A DNA stretch of 64,000 nucleotides from Musa acuminata AAA Group (Eukaryota; Streptophyta; Magnoliopsida; Zingiberales; Musaceae). Position 1 is the stretch's first letter, and every line of letters starts with the position of its first letter. The notes under the pieces were generated by a model. That model did not search any database and was not told the DNA's origin. It was given only the letters and a program-made list of their open reading frames with translations. Location: contig NC_088359.1 in assembly GCF_036884655.1 (NCBI RefSeq), forward strand, positions 20,693,501 through 20,757,500, read 5' to 3'. This document shows positions 46,207 to 57,040 of the stretch, piece after piece. A program made the position numbers and the translations under genes.

Positions 46207-47523
46207 AGAAGGCCAATAATCTTTTACATATCTCTTCTCCTTTTACCGGGTTTAGGAGATAACCCTTACAAGCACTTCTCCTCTCTAAACAGAAATCTAA
46301 CACTTAGACTTAGAGGATGAAATTCACTTATGATCGCAACGGTGTTTTCTCTCTTTTAATCTCTCTGTGCTTGTATATTTTAACCAGGGATGAGAGGGGT
46401 ATTTATAAGCTTCAAGTTAATTCAAACTTGGAGCCTAAAACTTTCCCATCTCGGGTTCCCCGGGCACAGGCGGTACCACCTTCTGCGCTGGGCGGTACCA
46501 CTGCCCAGTGTTAGTTTGACTGACACTGCCCTAGGCGGTACCACCGCCCAGGTCTAGCGGTACCACCACTTGAGGGGCAGTGCTGGGTGGTACCACCGCC
46601 CAGACTAGCGGTACCACTGCTTGGCACCTTGCCAGCGACGGTACAACCGCCCAGACTGGCGGTACCACCGCTTGACACAGTCTTAAAGACAGTGCCATGA
46701 CGATGAGACTTCTTGGGGCACCGTTTGGGCTTCTTATTGGGCCCAACACAGTTCTGACATGGGCCTAACTAGCTCCTAATTGGGTTGACCCAAATCCAAG
46801 CCTAATTACATGCTAACTACAAAATCCTAAGACATTCTCTAAGCAAAACAAGTCCCTATGTCTATTCTTCTAGCGAACTTCCGACGATCTCTCGGCAATG
46901 TTTCGACGAACTCTCGGCAAGCTCTTGGACTTCACAATGATCTTTTTGGTGAGTTACGATGAGCTTCTCTCGCAAGCTCTGAGACTTCTCGGTTGGTTTC
47001 GCCAGAACCTCCGACGAACTTCTAGACTTCCGGCGAACTCTCGAACTCCCAACATGTTCTCGATCTTGAGTCCAGGACTTCATTTTGCTTCATGCCTTGC
47101 TATCGTAGTTAATCCTGCACATATAAAAACATACTTCGATTTAGATAATGAATACTAAGCATTAATCAAGTTGTTTGGCATGTCATTGGTCCCTCGACGC
47201 TTCGTCTGATTCTTCGGCGCATCGTCCTCTCTTGCGGCCTATTGCCCAATTGGCCAGTTGACTCCGTAACTCCGATATCCTTGGCACAATATCTACTCTT
47301 CTTGGCCCAATGCTAGTATCCACTCTTCTGAAGCCTTCTGTCGATACGTCGATCGATCCACCGACCCGACATCCAATCTTCTGACATGTTTTCCTTTGGC
47401 ACAACTTGATTCTTTCTGCTTTAATTGTCTAATCTTGATCTAAGCATCCTGCGTCACTCAAAACATAGATTAAAATATAAACATTTATCGATTGGTTTCA
47501 TCATGAAAATTCGAGATTCAACA
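46207..47523 (-). mobile_element. Cop-D 5' LTR, part 2 (U3-R side)
   Basis: This continues the Cop-D LTR after Gyp-1: TTTACAGC-type R sequence, a TATA box on the minus strand at 46400-46407, a palindrome cluster of GGCGGTACCACCGCC type (46465-46690), and the LTR start (...GAGATTCAACA) ending at 47523. Removing Gyp-1 and one GAAGG joins it to 12872. Confidence 0.88.
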
Positions 47524-48406
47524 TCTTAAACTTCACTAACACTTTGAGTTTGAGAGTTCTCATAAGATTATAATAGCATTTTCTTCCTTTTTTGCTCTCA
47601 ATTCTTGTGTGTGTTAACCAAGGATGAGATGGGTATTTATAGGCCTCAAGTGAATTCAAACTTGGATCCTAAAAGTGTCTTATCCCCGATTTTCGGGGTA
47701 CTAGCGGTACCACCACTTGTGCTGGGCAGTACCATCGCCTGCAGCACTAACCCCGGGCAATACTACCGCTTAGTCTGGTAGTACCACTACCTAGGAGACT
47801 ATGTCTGCAGACTGGTGGTACTATTGCCTGACAGTCTCGGAGACTGAGTCAAGGCGGTACCACCACCTGACATAGTTTCAGAGATTGTGCCACCGATGGT
47901 TCCATTTGTTGGGTCACTGTTTGGGTCTTTCACTTGGCTCAACACAACCCAAACTTGGGCCCAATTGGCCCCGAATTGAGTTGGCCTAATTGCAACCTAA
48001 TTACACCTAAAACCTATTTCGATCCAGACAATTATTACAAAGCTTGAATTAAATGTTTTTCTGCATGTCATTGGTTCATCGAAGCTTCATCCAATTCTTC
48101 GGTGCATCATCCTCTCTTACGATTTATTGCCCAATCGGCTAGTTGACCTATGCAACTCTAATTTTCTTAGCACAATTTTCACTCTTCTTGGCCCAATGCC
48201 TAAACTCATGGCCCGAAGCCTTCTATCGATACGTCGATCGATCCTCCGGCTCGACATCCAATCTTCTGACATGTTCTACTCTAGCCCAATATGATTCTTC
48301 CTACTTTCATTATCTCTCCTTGATTGAAGCTTCCTACATTACTCAAAACGTAGATCAGATCATAAACACATCAATTGATTTCATCATCAAAATTCGAGAG
48401 TCAACA
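47524..48406 (-). mobile_element. Cop-H 3' LTR fragment (D-like, minus strand)
   Basis: This is the U3 and start of R of another D-like LTR: TATA box at 47634-47641, decayed palindrome cluster (about 47695-47900), and LTR start at 48406 next to a polypurine tract. Cop-D inserted into it at 47523; the expected other side is lost. Confidence 0.8.
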
Positions 48407-48915
48407 ATCTCCCCCTTTTTGATGATGACAACCAATTGATAGTAGAGTTAACCTTAACTCTCCCTATCAATATGTCATATTGATAGAACCTTGAATTCAA
48501 GTTGAATTCAAGTTAAAGCAAATTTAATCATGAATATTGAAAGACCCAATTAATCATATCATTGCATGCAACATAAACTCATGCATAATCAAAATATCCA
48601 TGTACATCATCCTATGCATGATTGTCATTATGACTTCTCCCCCTTTGTCATCAACAAAAAGGAGAAGTGCAACTATCAATATTTTAGAGATATGAAAGCT
48701 TAGCAATTTAGCAAATTTTTCATCACTTTAGAATATGCAAGCTAGTGAGTTCTTTCTTCTCTTTTGAGAAGTGTAAGCTAGCAATTTTTTGCTCCCTTTG
48801 CAATGTTAGAGCTAACAATTTTGCTTTCTTTGCAAAGCGTAAGCTAGCAAAATTTTACATCATTTTACAACATGTAAGCTAGCAACAATTTTGAGTTTTG
48901 CAAGTTTGTAAATTT
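48407..48915 (-). mobile_element. Cop-H 3' untranslated internal remnant
   Basis: It has the polypurine tract at 48407-48420 and a second one at 48635-48647 (minus strand), then a run of AGCTAGCAATTTT-like repeats about 60 bp apart (48700-48900). Gyp-3 cuts it off at 48916. No coding sequence is seen. Confidence 0.72.
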
Positions 48916-49296
48916 TGTTAGATGTTGATAAGACCCTAGAGTCTTATCGTGGAAGAAAAGGGAGAAAATAGAATGAGAATTATCGCTTCGAGGGGATCGG
49001 CCTCCTTGATCACTTCGAGGGGATCGGCCTCCTTGATCACTTCGAGGGGATTGACCTCCTAGGGTTTGTTATAACAAACTGGAATAATATTTTATTAATT
49101 GACTGATTTAAAGAAAGGGTTACATCACTATTTATAGAGTTCCACCTAGAGTCCACCAAAACTTGGACTCTTAATAATAATTAAATATTAAATAAACTTC
49201 TACCTGACTCTAACTGAACTAAATAGATTCAATAAACAACTGAACTAAACTAACTTAATAAACATTATTCAAAAGCTCAGAAAAAGGGTCCTAACA
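48916..49296 (-). mobile_element. Gyp-3 3' LTR (minus strand)
   Basis: This is a 381-bp LTR with ends TGTTAG...CTAACA. The TATA box reads on the minus strand (about 49133-49142), and the adjoining purine run AAAGAGGGAGAAAT on the minus strand is the polypurine tract, preceded by GAGGACAAGGCCAATTT as in Gyp-1. It contains three copies of a 27-bp repeat (48986-49060). Confidence 0.82.
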
Positions 49297-49887
49297 ATTT
49301 CTCCCTCTTTAAATTGGCCTTGTCCTCAAGGCTGAGCAGCATCAAACTCGGGGAGCATCTCTTTCAGCACTTCAGTCATAGGCTATTTGCAATGCATCAC
49401 AATCTGTTGATCAAGTAAGTATGGTCTCCACTTTTTGATAGTGTAAGCAACAAGTCAGTCTTTCAGTGTAGTAATCATTGCAAGAAACTCCTGGCCTTGT
49501 ATAATGAATTTTATCTTTGAACATTTGCTATCACAAGTTAAAATCCATCCATTAGCAATCTTTACTTTGAATCTGTCATAGCCTTCAATGTGGTAAGCTA
49601 ATCGGGCTATAACTTTTCTATCCATAAAATTTTTAGTGCTACCAGTATCAATCAAAACATAACAAGCTGATGTTCCAGAGTTCTGCCAACTTCCATAGTT
49701 TGCATGTTAGAGTAGTTAGCTAATGCATGCATTATATGTATGGTAGGTCCAACATCTTCATTAGAATTTATACCTTTATGATCGGAGTCCAGATTCTTAG
49801 CTTTCGGTTCCTCTCCAATTGGTTCAATCATCAGAAGTTGCCCTTGTTTACATTTGTGCTCCATACTCCACTTTTCATCATAGTACA
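49297..49887 (-). pseudogene. Gyp-3 gag knuckle, protease, RNase H scrap and chromodomain tail
   Basis: Read on the minus strand: the end of the zinc knuckle (EKWSMEHKCKQGQLLMIE), a long acidic linker, and the protease (VMFVLIDTGSTKNFMDRKV, catalytic Asp present) down to FLAMITTLKD (about 49455). It then jumps straight to an RNase H fragment (KKWRPYLLDQQ) and a chromodomain end (EVLKEMLPEFD). Thus RT and integrase are deleted. The solo LTR at 49888 interrupts the knuckle, and gag continues at 51094. Confidence 0.82.
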
Positions 49888-51093
49888 TGTTGAATCTCGG
49901 ATTTTGATGATATAATCAATTGGTGGGTTAATTGATCTAATCCATATTATTGAGTTAAGTGTGCAGGATTAACTACGATAACCAGAAAACATAAAGCAAG
50001 GATACCGGAGTCGAGCTCGATGGACGTTTAAGAGACCGAAGAATCACCGGAGATGCTGCCGGAACCAACCGAGAAGAAATCGGGAACGTGTCGGAAGTTC
50101 GCCGAAGAAATCGTCGGAGGCTCGCGGAGATCACCGAGAAGGCTCGGCTACTCGTTAAAGTCATCACAAAGATTGGGAGCTTGTAGGGAGTCCGTCGGAA
50201 GAAGTTCGTCGGAAAGCTCGTCGGAACAAGACTCGACGTTCGCGGTTAAAAAAAAAAAAACTTGCTTAGGATATTTTTTTTGTGTTATGTAGTTCACCTG
50301 TAATTAGGATTAGGATTAAGAGAAAATCCTATATCCTGGTTAGGGGCCAACTGGGCCCAAAGTCAGATTTGGTTTGGGCTAAAATTAAGCCAAACCAATG
50401 AATCAGAGAGCCAGGCGGTGGCACTGCCTGGCTGGGCGGTGACACCTCCTTGGCTAGGCGGTTGCACCGTCCAGCACCCGAGCGCTGGGCGGTGGCACCG
50501 CTTGGCTGGGCGGTGGCACCTCCAGCACCGGGGACCCTTAGAGAATTCAAATTTTGGAGCCCAAATTTGAATCCTCTTGAGGCCTATAAAGACCCCTCTA
50601 ATCTCAGTTGAGAGAACAACTTTTGAGAAGCATTTTGATTGAGAGAAAAGTCTTAAAAAGTCTTAGCAAGTCTTGTTTTCAATTTGCTAGAGAGTTCTCC
50701 TCCTTCTTTCTTATTGAAAATTTGTAAGAGGTTGAACTGCTTGTAAAAGGTTGTAAGAGGGGTGTTGACCCTTCCATTTCAAGAGATTTGCTAGTGGAAG
50801 GTGGGAGCCTCATCGAAGAGGGGCATCGCAAGTGGAGTAGGTCATTTGACCGAACCACTCTAAAAATCGGCGTAATCTCTGGTTTGCATTTTATTATTGT
50901 CATTTACATTACTGCAAATCTTCTTACTGCTTTAGTTCCTTGTTACCCTTGCTGCGCAACTTTAAGAATACGCTTTCAAGTTAAACATTTCAAGTTCCGT
51001 TCTTATCGTACGAAAGATTTTGTTAAAATCAAAGTTTTAATCCGCTGCACTAATTCACCCCCCCCCCCTCTTAGTGCCGCTCCGATCCTAACA
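49888..51093 (+). mobile_element. Solo LTR of sirevirus family A
   Basis: This is a complete 1206-bp LTR, TGTTGAATCT...GATCCTAACA, flanked by GTACA on both sides (49883-49887 and 51094-51098), with no internal region. This is the footprint of recombination between the two LTRs of a full element. A palindrome cluster is at 50410-50530. The TATA box is changed to TATAAAGA (about 50585), and an A run at 50249-50260 is unusual. Confidence 0.94.
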
Positions 51094-51939
51094 GTACAAA
51101 CCCTTCGCTGATCTTTCTTTAAGTTCTTCTTGGGTTAGTCTACGAGTGATAGGATTTTGACTTGGAGTAGATAGGGTGGGTTGCTTGTTGCTCACTTGTT
51201 TATTGATACCTCTATTCCGATGGTATTCCATGCTGATTTTTTCCTCATGCAGGCATGCAAATGAAATCGTAGCTATCATGGTGCAGGGTTGACGAGCCTT
51301 AACTTCACACCAGATCTTTGGAATAAGCCCTTCAATTAATGTACCCAGAAGTTATCGTTCTGACCAATTTCTAGCTTATTTTGACAATCTTTTAAACCTA
51401 CTCTGATATTCCAACACTATAGAAGTCTGATTAATTTTGGCAACCTGGCCATCAATAGTCTCATATTCGGATGGGCCAAAGCGAACCAAAGGCCCTCTTT
51501 TGAATTGCTCCCACGAAGGAACTCTATGGCAAGTTTCGTACCAATCGTACCACTAGATTGCATCTCCATCGAGCTAGATTGAGGCCACTTCTACCTTGGC
51601 TTCTTTTGGGGTTCTGTGAAAATGAAAAAAAAATTTCGCCCTAGAGATCCAACTGGTCGGATCCCCATCTTTCCATTGTGGAAATTCTATCCTAATGCAT
51701 GGGTAGTGTGCATCACCATCCTAGACGCCTTTTCCTGTATCTCCCAATCTGTTTAACATAGAACTTGAGCTCCTATCTTGTTGAAACCCGCTAAAGTGCT
51801 CCAATAGGCTCTTTTTGAAATCATGAAGGGTTTCTTATAGCCGATTCTCAATTCTGGTTTCTAACACTTCCATTAGCCGATTCTCAATTCTAGTTCCCAA
51901 CGCTTCCATTTGTGCTTTCACTGAGTTATCAGTTGTCAT
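51094..51939 (-). pseudogene. Gyp-3 gag, N-terminal part
   Basis: On the minus strand from ATG 51939: coiled start (MTTDNSVKAQMEALGTRIE) in which a 38-bp stretch is duplicated (LETRIENRL twice), the gag core (YPCIRIEFPQWKDGDP), and the end ITRRLTQEELKERSAKGLYC, running into the knuckle beyond the solo LTR. Stops are scattered. It aligns with Gyp-1 and Gyp-2 gag but is a more distant subfamily. Confidence 0.8.
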
Positions 51940-53035
51940 TGCGTATGACTACAAATCGGTAATTCCTAGTTCTTATTTCTGATGTCTAGTCAAGGGCATC
52001 CACACTGTGGCTACAAAGCTGTCGAGGAAACAGACGCCAAGAGTAGTGCTACGATCGCTATGAGGATGAAGAGGTGTTATCCTGTGTTTCAGTCACTGCA
52101 TCAGATGAGAGCGTCGGGGGCTGGAAGGCGATGACTGCAACTGTTGTGACTCACGGGAGCGATTGTCGAATAGTCAGGTTGAGGCTACGATGATGACAAC
52201 CGGCGACTGCGGCAGTGGAGTTAGAGCAAGGGAGAGGCAGCGTTGAAGTGGCCGGAGTTGAGGTTGTAGTGGAGAAAAGGAATCGACGATGGCACTGTGG
52301 GAACAAGGGCAATCGGTGATTTGCCCTATTTCTATCACCAAAGCAAGGGGGAGGCTGCGAGGATCACGGCTGGGTGGCAAGCAACATCGTCATTGGCTAG
52401 GCAGTAGCAACGACGGTGGCAGTAGCCGGTGTTTGCAGCAGCATGGGGACCTGCGATTGTGGCGCGGTTGGAAACAAGGGCAGCAAGGTGAGTTGCTCGT
52501 GCTTGCTCTGTTTTGGTTACAAAGAATGCAGAATAAGGGAGAGCAGTGGTTGGGAGGCAAGCGGCGGTCGTCGCATAGTGGCTAACAACGGTGGTGGGTC
52601 GGCTGGGTGCCAACAGTGCTCGAGGGGAAGAGAAGTGGTGGAGGATGGCATGACTGGAAACAAGGGCAATAGCGGTGAGTTGCCCTCTTTCGGTCCCCGT
52701 GAGGAGGGGTGCAACCGGCGGCTGCGGCTGCGATCCGCGGGGGGGGAGGTGGGGGGGGCGCCCACGGTGGCAGGGCAGTTAGGGTAGCGTTGCCGACAGT
52801 ATCAGCGATGAAGGGGTGGTCCGTTGGCTGGGAGATGGCGCCGGGGTCCTTCTCGCTTAAGCGAGATGGGGAAGCGAGGAGGAGACGTTGCTGGCCGGGG
52901 CGACAGCGATGGTGGTGGTTGATCTGCTGGGAAGCAACGACGATGGTGGAGAAGAGGAGTGGGGCTGCGACGAAGTGGGACGCTGGCAGCGTCATCTCCT
53001 GGCAGTGGTGGCTCGGGTGGGAGGCGGCAGTATAC
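51940..53035. repeat. GC-rich stretch with degenerate 160-190 bp repeats
   Basis: The position suggests the 5' leader of Gyp-3 (minus strand), but no primer-binding site or 5' LTR was found. The phrase GGAAACAAGGGCAA...GGTGAGTTGC recurs at about 52308, 52467 and 52657, and phrases such as GGGAGGCAAGC and GTGGCAGTGG also recur. Overlapping open frames on both strands (up to 151 codons) are biased in composition and do not resemble a known protein. Origin is unresolved: leader, captured host sequence, or satellite-like repeat. Confidence 0.5.
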
Positions 53036-53414
53036 AATTTATGAATGTAACTTATGAATGTGATGAGGTATACAATTTATGAATGCAAGGGAGTATCGAA
53101 ACATGAAAGAAAAATCAATTTATATATACAATGTTCCAAACATCAAAGCACATCATCTCAAGTTGTGAGTATAAAAAAAAATAATCAAGGAAACATTATG
53201 ATTCATTTGGAAAAGTATTCTCTTTAATAAAATGAGAGAATCATATGAGAATAAGAAGTAAGAGATCTTGATTCATATAAAGAAAAAAACTCATCAAGTT
53301 GGATCAATACTTGAATACCAAGAGACATGATTCATTTTGACAAATCTCCTTTTTGGTAAATAATGAAAAGAATTCTTAGGAGAATAAAATGATAGAATAT
53401 TTTGATTGATTCAT
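53036..53414. other. AT-rich non-coding interval
   Basis: There is no coding frame. TACAATTTATGAATG occurs twice about 38 bp apart at the left edge, and GATTCAT words recur. It may be an internal remnant of a copia element, since it ends at an LTR terminus, but I cannot assign it. Confidence 0.4.
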
Positions 53415-53635
53415 GTTAGGATCAAGAGCGGCACTAAGAGGAGGAGGGGGGGGGGAGGGTGAATTAGTACAGCGGTAAAATTACGTCGGTTCAAAAAACC
53501 TTCTTGCGATAAAAGTTGATTTCGACAAAAATCATTTCGGAGAGAGGTTAACTTGAAAGCGTTTTCGTAAAGATAGCTTGAAAGCGTACAAAAAATGTGT
53601 AGTAGATGTAAAGCAAGTTAAGAGGTTTGTAGTTG
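53415..53635 (-). mobile_element. Copia LTR fragment (U5 side, minus strand)
   Basis: It starts TGTTAGGATCAAGAGCGGCAC, the reverse complement of a C-like LTR end, with a G/A-rich run (53440-53460) and U5 sequence. It is cut at 53635 by the start of another LTR. Confidence 0.78.
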
Positions 53636-54678
53636 TTGAATCTCGGATTTTGATGATGAAGTCAATTGTAATTTATTTGATCTAATCTGTATGTTAAGAA
53701 AAGTGTGTCGGATTAACTATGATGGTAGTAAGACTTGAAGCAGGTGTTGTGTCAGAGTCAAGATCGAGATCACGTTGGGAGTTCGAGAGTTCATCGGAAG
53801 TCCAGACGTTCGTCGAAAGTTCTACGAGAACCAACCGAGAAGTCTAGAAGCTTGCCATAGAAGCATGTCAGAACTCACCAAAAAGATCGTCGCAAAGTCC
53901 AAGAGCTTGTTGGGAGTCCACCGGAGTATTGCCAAGAGTTCGTCAGATGTTCACTAGAAGTACGTCAGAAGCTCACCGGAAGTGTGATTGACGCATCGGA
54001 ACATGAATTGCAGTAATCATGTCTTAGTTGTCATAGTTAGAGTGTAAATTAAGTTGTGATCAGCAATAGTTGCTGACCTTTTGGGATTAGTGTGATTAGT
54101 CAAGTCCGTCGAGGTTACACTAATGTGCTGATTGGATCCCGATCCCCACTAGAAGTTTGTTGGAGACTTCTGTTTCATGTGCTGAGGGTGTCGCGTAACT
54201 TGCTAGTAAAATAGCGGGAGTAGATTAAGATAGAAGTCCATATCTTGATTGTTTATTTTTTACAAAATCTATATGTTATTTATTTCTGCTTCATCTTTAT
54301 TTTTAGAAAATGTTGCTTTCAAATCCCTTACGTGGCATCCTTGATGTCAACTGTCTCACTGGTTTGAATTATATGGATTAGCTCTGTAACTTGAGAATTG
54401 TTCATACGGTGGAGAAAATCGCGCACGTCCTTGATACAGTGATGCCTATGCTCGAGGAAGAGTAAAGTATTTGATTTAATCTATATGTCGAGATAAGTGT
54501 ACAGGATTAACTATGATAGTAGTAAGGTAGAAAGCAGATGTTGGGCCAGAGTCAAAGATCGAATGATACGTCGAAGATTCAGATGATGTGTTGAAAGTTT
54601 GCTGGAAGCTCGCTGAGATTTCCTCAAGAGCTCATCGAGATTTTGTCGGAAGTTCACTGAGAGTTCGTCGAGAGTTCA
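53636..54678 (+). mobile_element. Patchwork of 5' LTR pieces (plus strand)
   Basis: It begins with a clear LTR start (TGTTGAATCTCGG) and C-like U3 words up to about 54000. Unassigned sequence follows (about 54100-54460). From about 54471 there is a second copy of the LTR start region (ATCTATATGTCGAGATAAGTG, GGATTAACTATGAT). Gyp-2 then interrupts at 54679. No TATA box or LTR end belonging to it is found. Confidence 0.65.
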
Positions 54679-55094
54679 TATTAGGACTCTAGCTAGAAGA
54701 GTCCTAATTGAGAGAGGAATTCATGTTAACCTACCTAACCGACCCCTATTAAAGAGATGAAGAGGTTGGCTAGGGTTACGATGTTATTTCTTAGAGAAAC
54801 ATTAGGAGTTGTTAAGGAATAGGAGTCCTAAGTAGAAGTCCTATTAGGAGTTGTTCTTAGAGAAGCATTAGGAGTTGTAAAGGAATAAGAGTCTTGAGTA
54901 GGAATCCTATTAGGAGTGAGGGTTTAGAAGCCCTATAAATAGCCATATCTTTATCCTCTTTTAACAAGCAATAGATGAATCTTTTCTACAGCCTTTGAGC
55001 AGCAATTTGGAGGAAGGAACCCCTATAGAATTCCAAGGAGGTCGATCCCCTAAAGAGATCAACCCCAAGCTTAGAATCTGTAAGGGTTCTAACA
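54679..55094 (+). mobile_element. Gyp-2 5' LTR
   Basis: This is a 416-bp LTR homologous to that of Gyp-1, beginning TATTAGGACT (TA in place of TG) and ending TTCTAACA. A TATA box is at 54934-54941. It contains an internal repeat of the AGGAGTTGTnAAGGAATAG phrase. The 3' LTR lies outside the window or is lost. Confidence 0.9.
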
Positions 55095-55096
55095 TC

Positions 55097-55108
55097 TGGT
55101 ATCAGAGC
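55097..55108 (+). other. Primer-binding site of Gyp-2
   Basis: TGGTATCAGAGC lies 2 bp after the LTR end. It is the same tRNA-Met type used by the copia elements. Confidence 0.85.
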
Positions 55109-56028
55109 AGCATTCTTGACATCTCGCCGCCCATCCACAGCCATCCATCAGCCCTCCGTCGCCAAATTCCGCCATCATCTCCACCACCGCAGATCATCCT
55201 TTGATCTCCCCATGAATTGCAATAGGTTATAGTTTCCTACCTTAATACTGCTGCAATTTAGTTATCCTTATTCGAAAATCAAAAAAAAAATTGTTCCTAT
55301 ATTCTTGTGAATTCCTTTCATCATAAAAGTTATCATCTTTGCGAACGAAGGATTGCTGCAGAAAATTTCAACCGCATATTATTGCCTTAACCGATATATT
55401 TGTAACTCTTTTTAAACGAAATTTCTTTACACTTCATAGATCATCTTGGCTTCCATCTAAGATTAATCTATTGAGGAATTCATCTCTATAAACGTTCTTA
55501 TGTTGCTGCAAATTTTCGTCGTAAACAGTTGAAATTTTTCGACGAGAATTCTGCTATCACAAGTTGCACCAATTTCCTTACTATTATACTACCAAAATTT
55601 TCTTGATTAAATTAGTCATCTTTTCTGTTATATAAACTGAGATTTTGTTATCAAATTTTCTCCTCAAATCTCTCAGTTTTTGCTAGAAATTTCATCGAGA
55701 AACCGTTGTTTCTTCGACGATAATTCTGCTCTTACAAGACAACACATATCTGCAGCAACTTCCACTGATTTATATCAAACCTTTGCTGCCATCTATCACA
55801 GATCTAAAACTTTTATCCCTAACCTTCATTCGCTACCATCACAGACTTAAAACTCCACCGAACCACACCCTCAAACTACATCCAAAATAGCTACAAAACA
55901 AGCCTAAACCGCAACCTACATCCACTAATCTACCAACCCTTTCGACCACCACTTCTCTCAACTTATTCATGTCTTTAACCTGACAACAAAAAAGAGATCT
56001 TAATATTACATATTTGGAGGCATATACT
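55109..56028 (+). mobile_element. Gyp-2 5' leader
   Basis: This is an AT-rich untranslated leader with homology to the Gyp-1 leader, for example the GTTGTTTCTTCGACGATAATT phrase (about 55700 versus 14425). No gene is seen. Confidence 0.78.
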
Positions 56029-57040
56029 ATGGCATCTGATGAGACAATCAAGGCTAAATTCGAAGCCTTTGAGGCGCGAATGGAGGATAAGATTCAGACT
56101 CTTTTTACCGAACTCAGTTTGGGTCGACCACCAAGCCAAAATAAATCACATCAAGGAGAGAGCTCTGACCAATCACACTAAGCCCGAAGAGATGACTTCC
56201 AAGAGAGGGGAGGCTCTATGACCGATCCCAACTATCCATGCATGAGGGTGGACTTCCCTAGATGGGAAGAAGGAGACCCGATTGGTTGGATCTCGTGCAC
56301 AGAGCGATATTTTTGGTATCACAAAACCGCGGACACATCTATGGTGGAAATTACAGTTGTATATCTTGAAGGAGATATCATACAGTAGTTTGACTAGTTT
56401 GAACACACTCATAGATTCCTCTCTTGGTGATAATTCAAAAAAGGATTGCTAATCCGCTTCGGACCAACCAATTACGAGAACATTAACGGACAACTAGCAA
56501 AGATCTGACAAACCTCCACCATTCAGGAGTACCAAACTAGGTTTGAAAGGATATCTAATCAAACTCATGATTGGTTTGAAAAACAGATATTAGGGACCTT
56601 CATTAAGGGCTTGAAGCTAGAGATCCGAGGAGAAGTTAAAGCGCGACAACCGTACATGCTTATGGCAGCCATCTATTTCGCATGACTTCAAGAGGCGATT
56701 GAACCATGAAGCTTGGAGGACTAGAGTTACTCCCCAACTAGCAATACTAAAGCTATTGGCCCCCCCATTATCAACCAAGCCCCTACACCAAAAAGGTTGA
56801 CAAGAGAAGAGCTTCGGGAGCGATCTATGAAAGGGTTATGTTGGCAATACAATGAGCCGTGGAGCCGCGAGCATCGCTGTAAAAAAGGAAGACTTCTTGT
56901 GATTGAACTAGTAGAAGAAGAGATTATTGAACATCCAGAAGAAAGCCTTGAATATGAAGAAGAAGATATAGAAAAAGAGCTACAACCGAGCTACAACCGA
57001 CCGACTTTACGGTACACGTACTAGCCGGCTACCCAAACCC
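56029..57040 (+). pseudogene. Gyp-2 gag, disrupted
   Basis: From ATG 56029: coiled N-terminus (AKFEAFEARMEDKIQTLF), then the core YPCMRVDFPRWEEGDPIGWI, which keeps the G lost in Gyp-1. Stops follow at about 56179 and 56386 onward. The region from 56797 reads REELRERSMKGLCWQYNEPWSREHRC, where the second Cys of the knuckle is Tyr, then an acidic linker with a short internal repeat (CTACAACCGA). It is inactive, but the order of parts is clear. Confidence 0.85.

Noticed and set aside
52174..53044. Overlapping open frames up to 151 codons on both strands
   Set aside because: GC-rich repeat composition produces open frames on both strands; no recognisable domain. Kept as a repeat region only.
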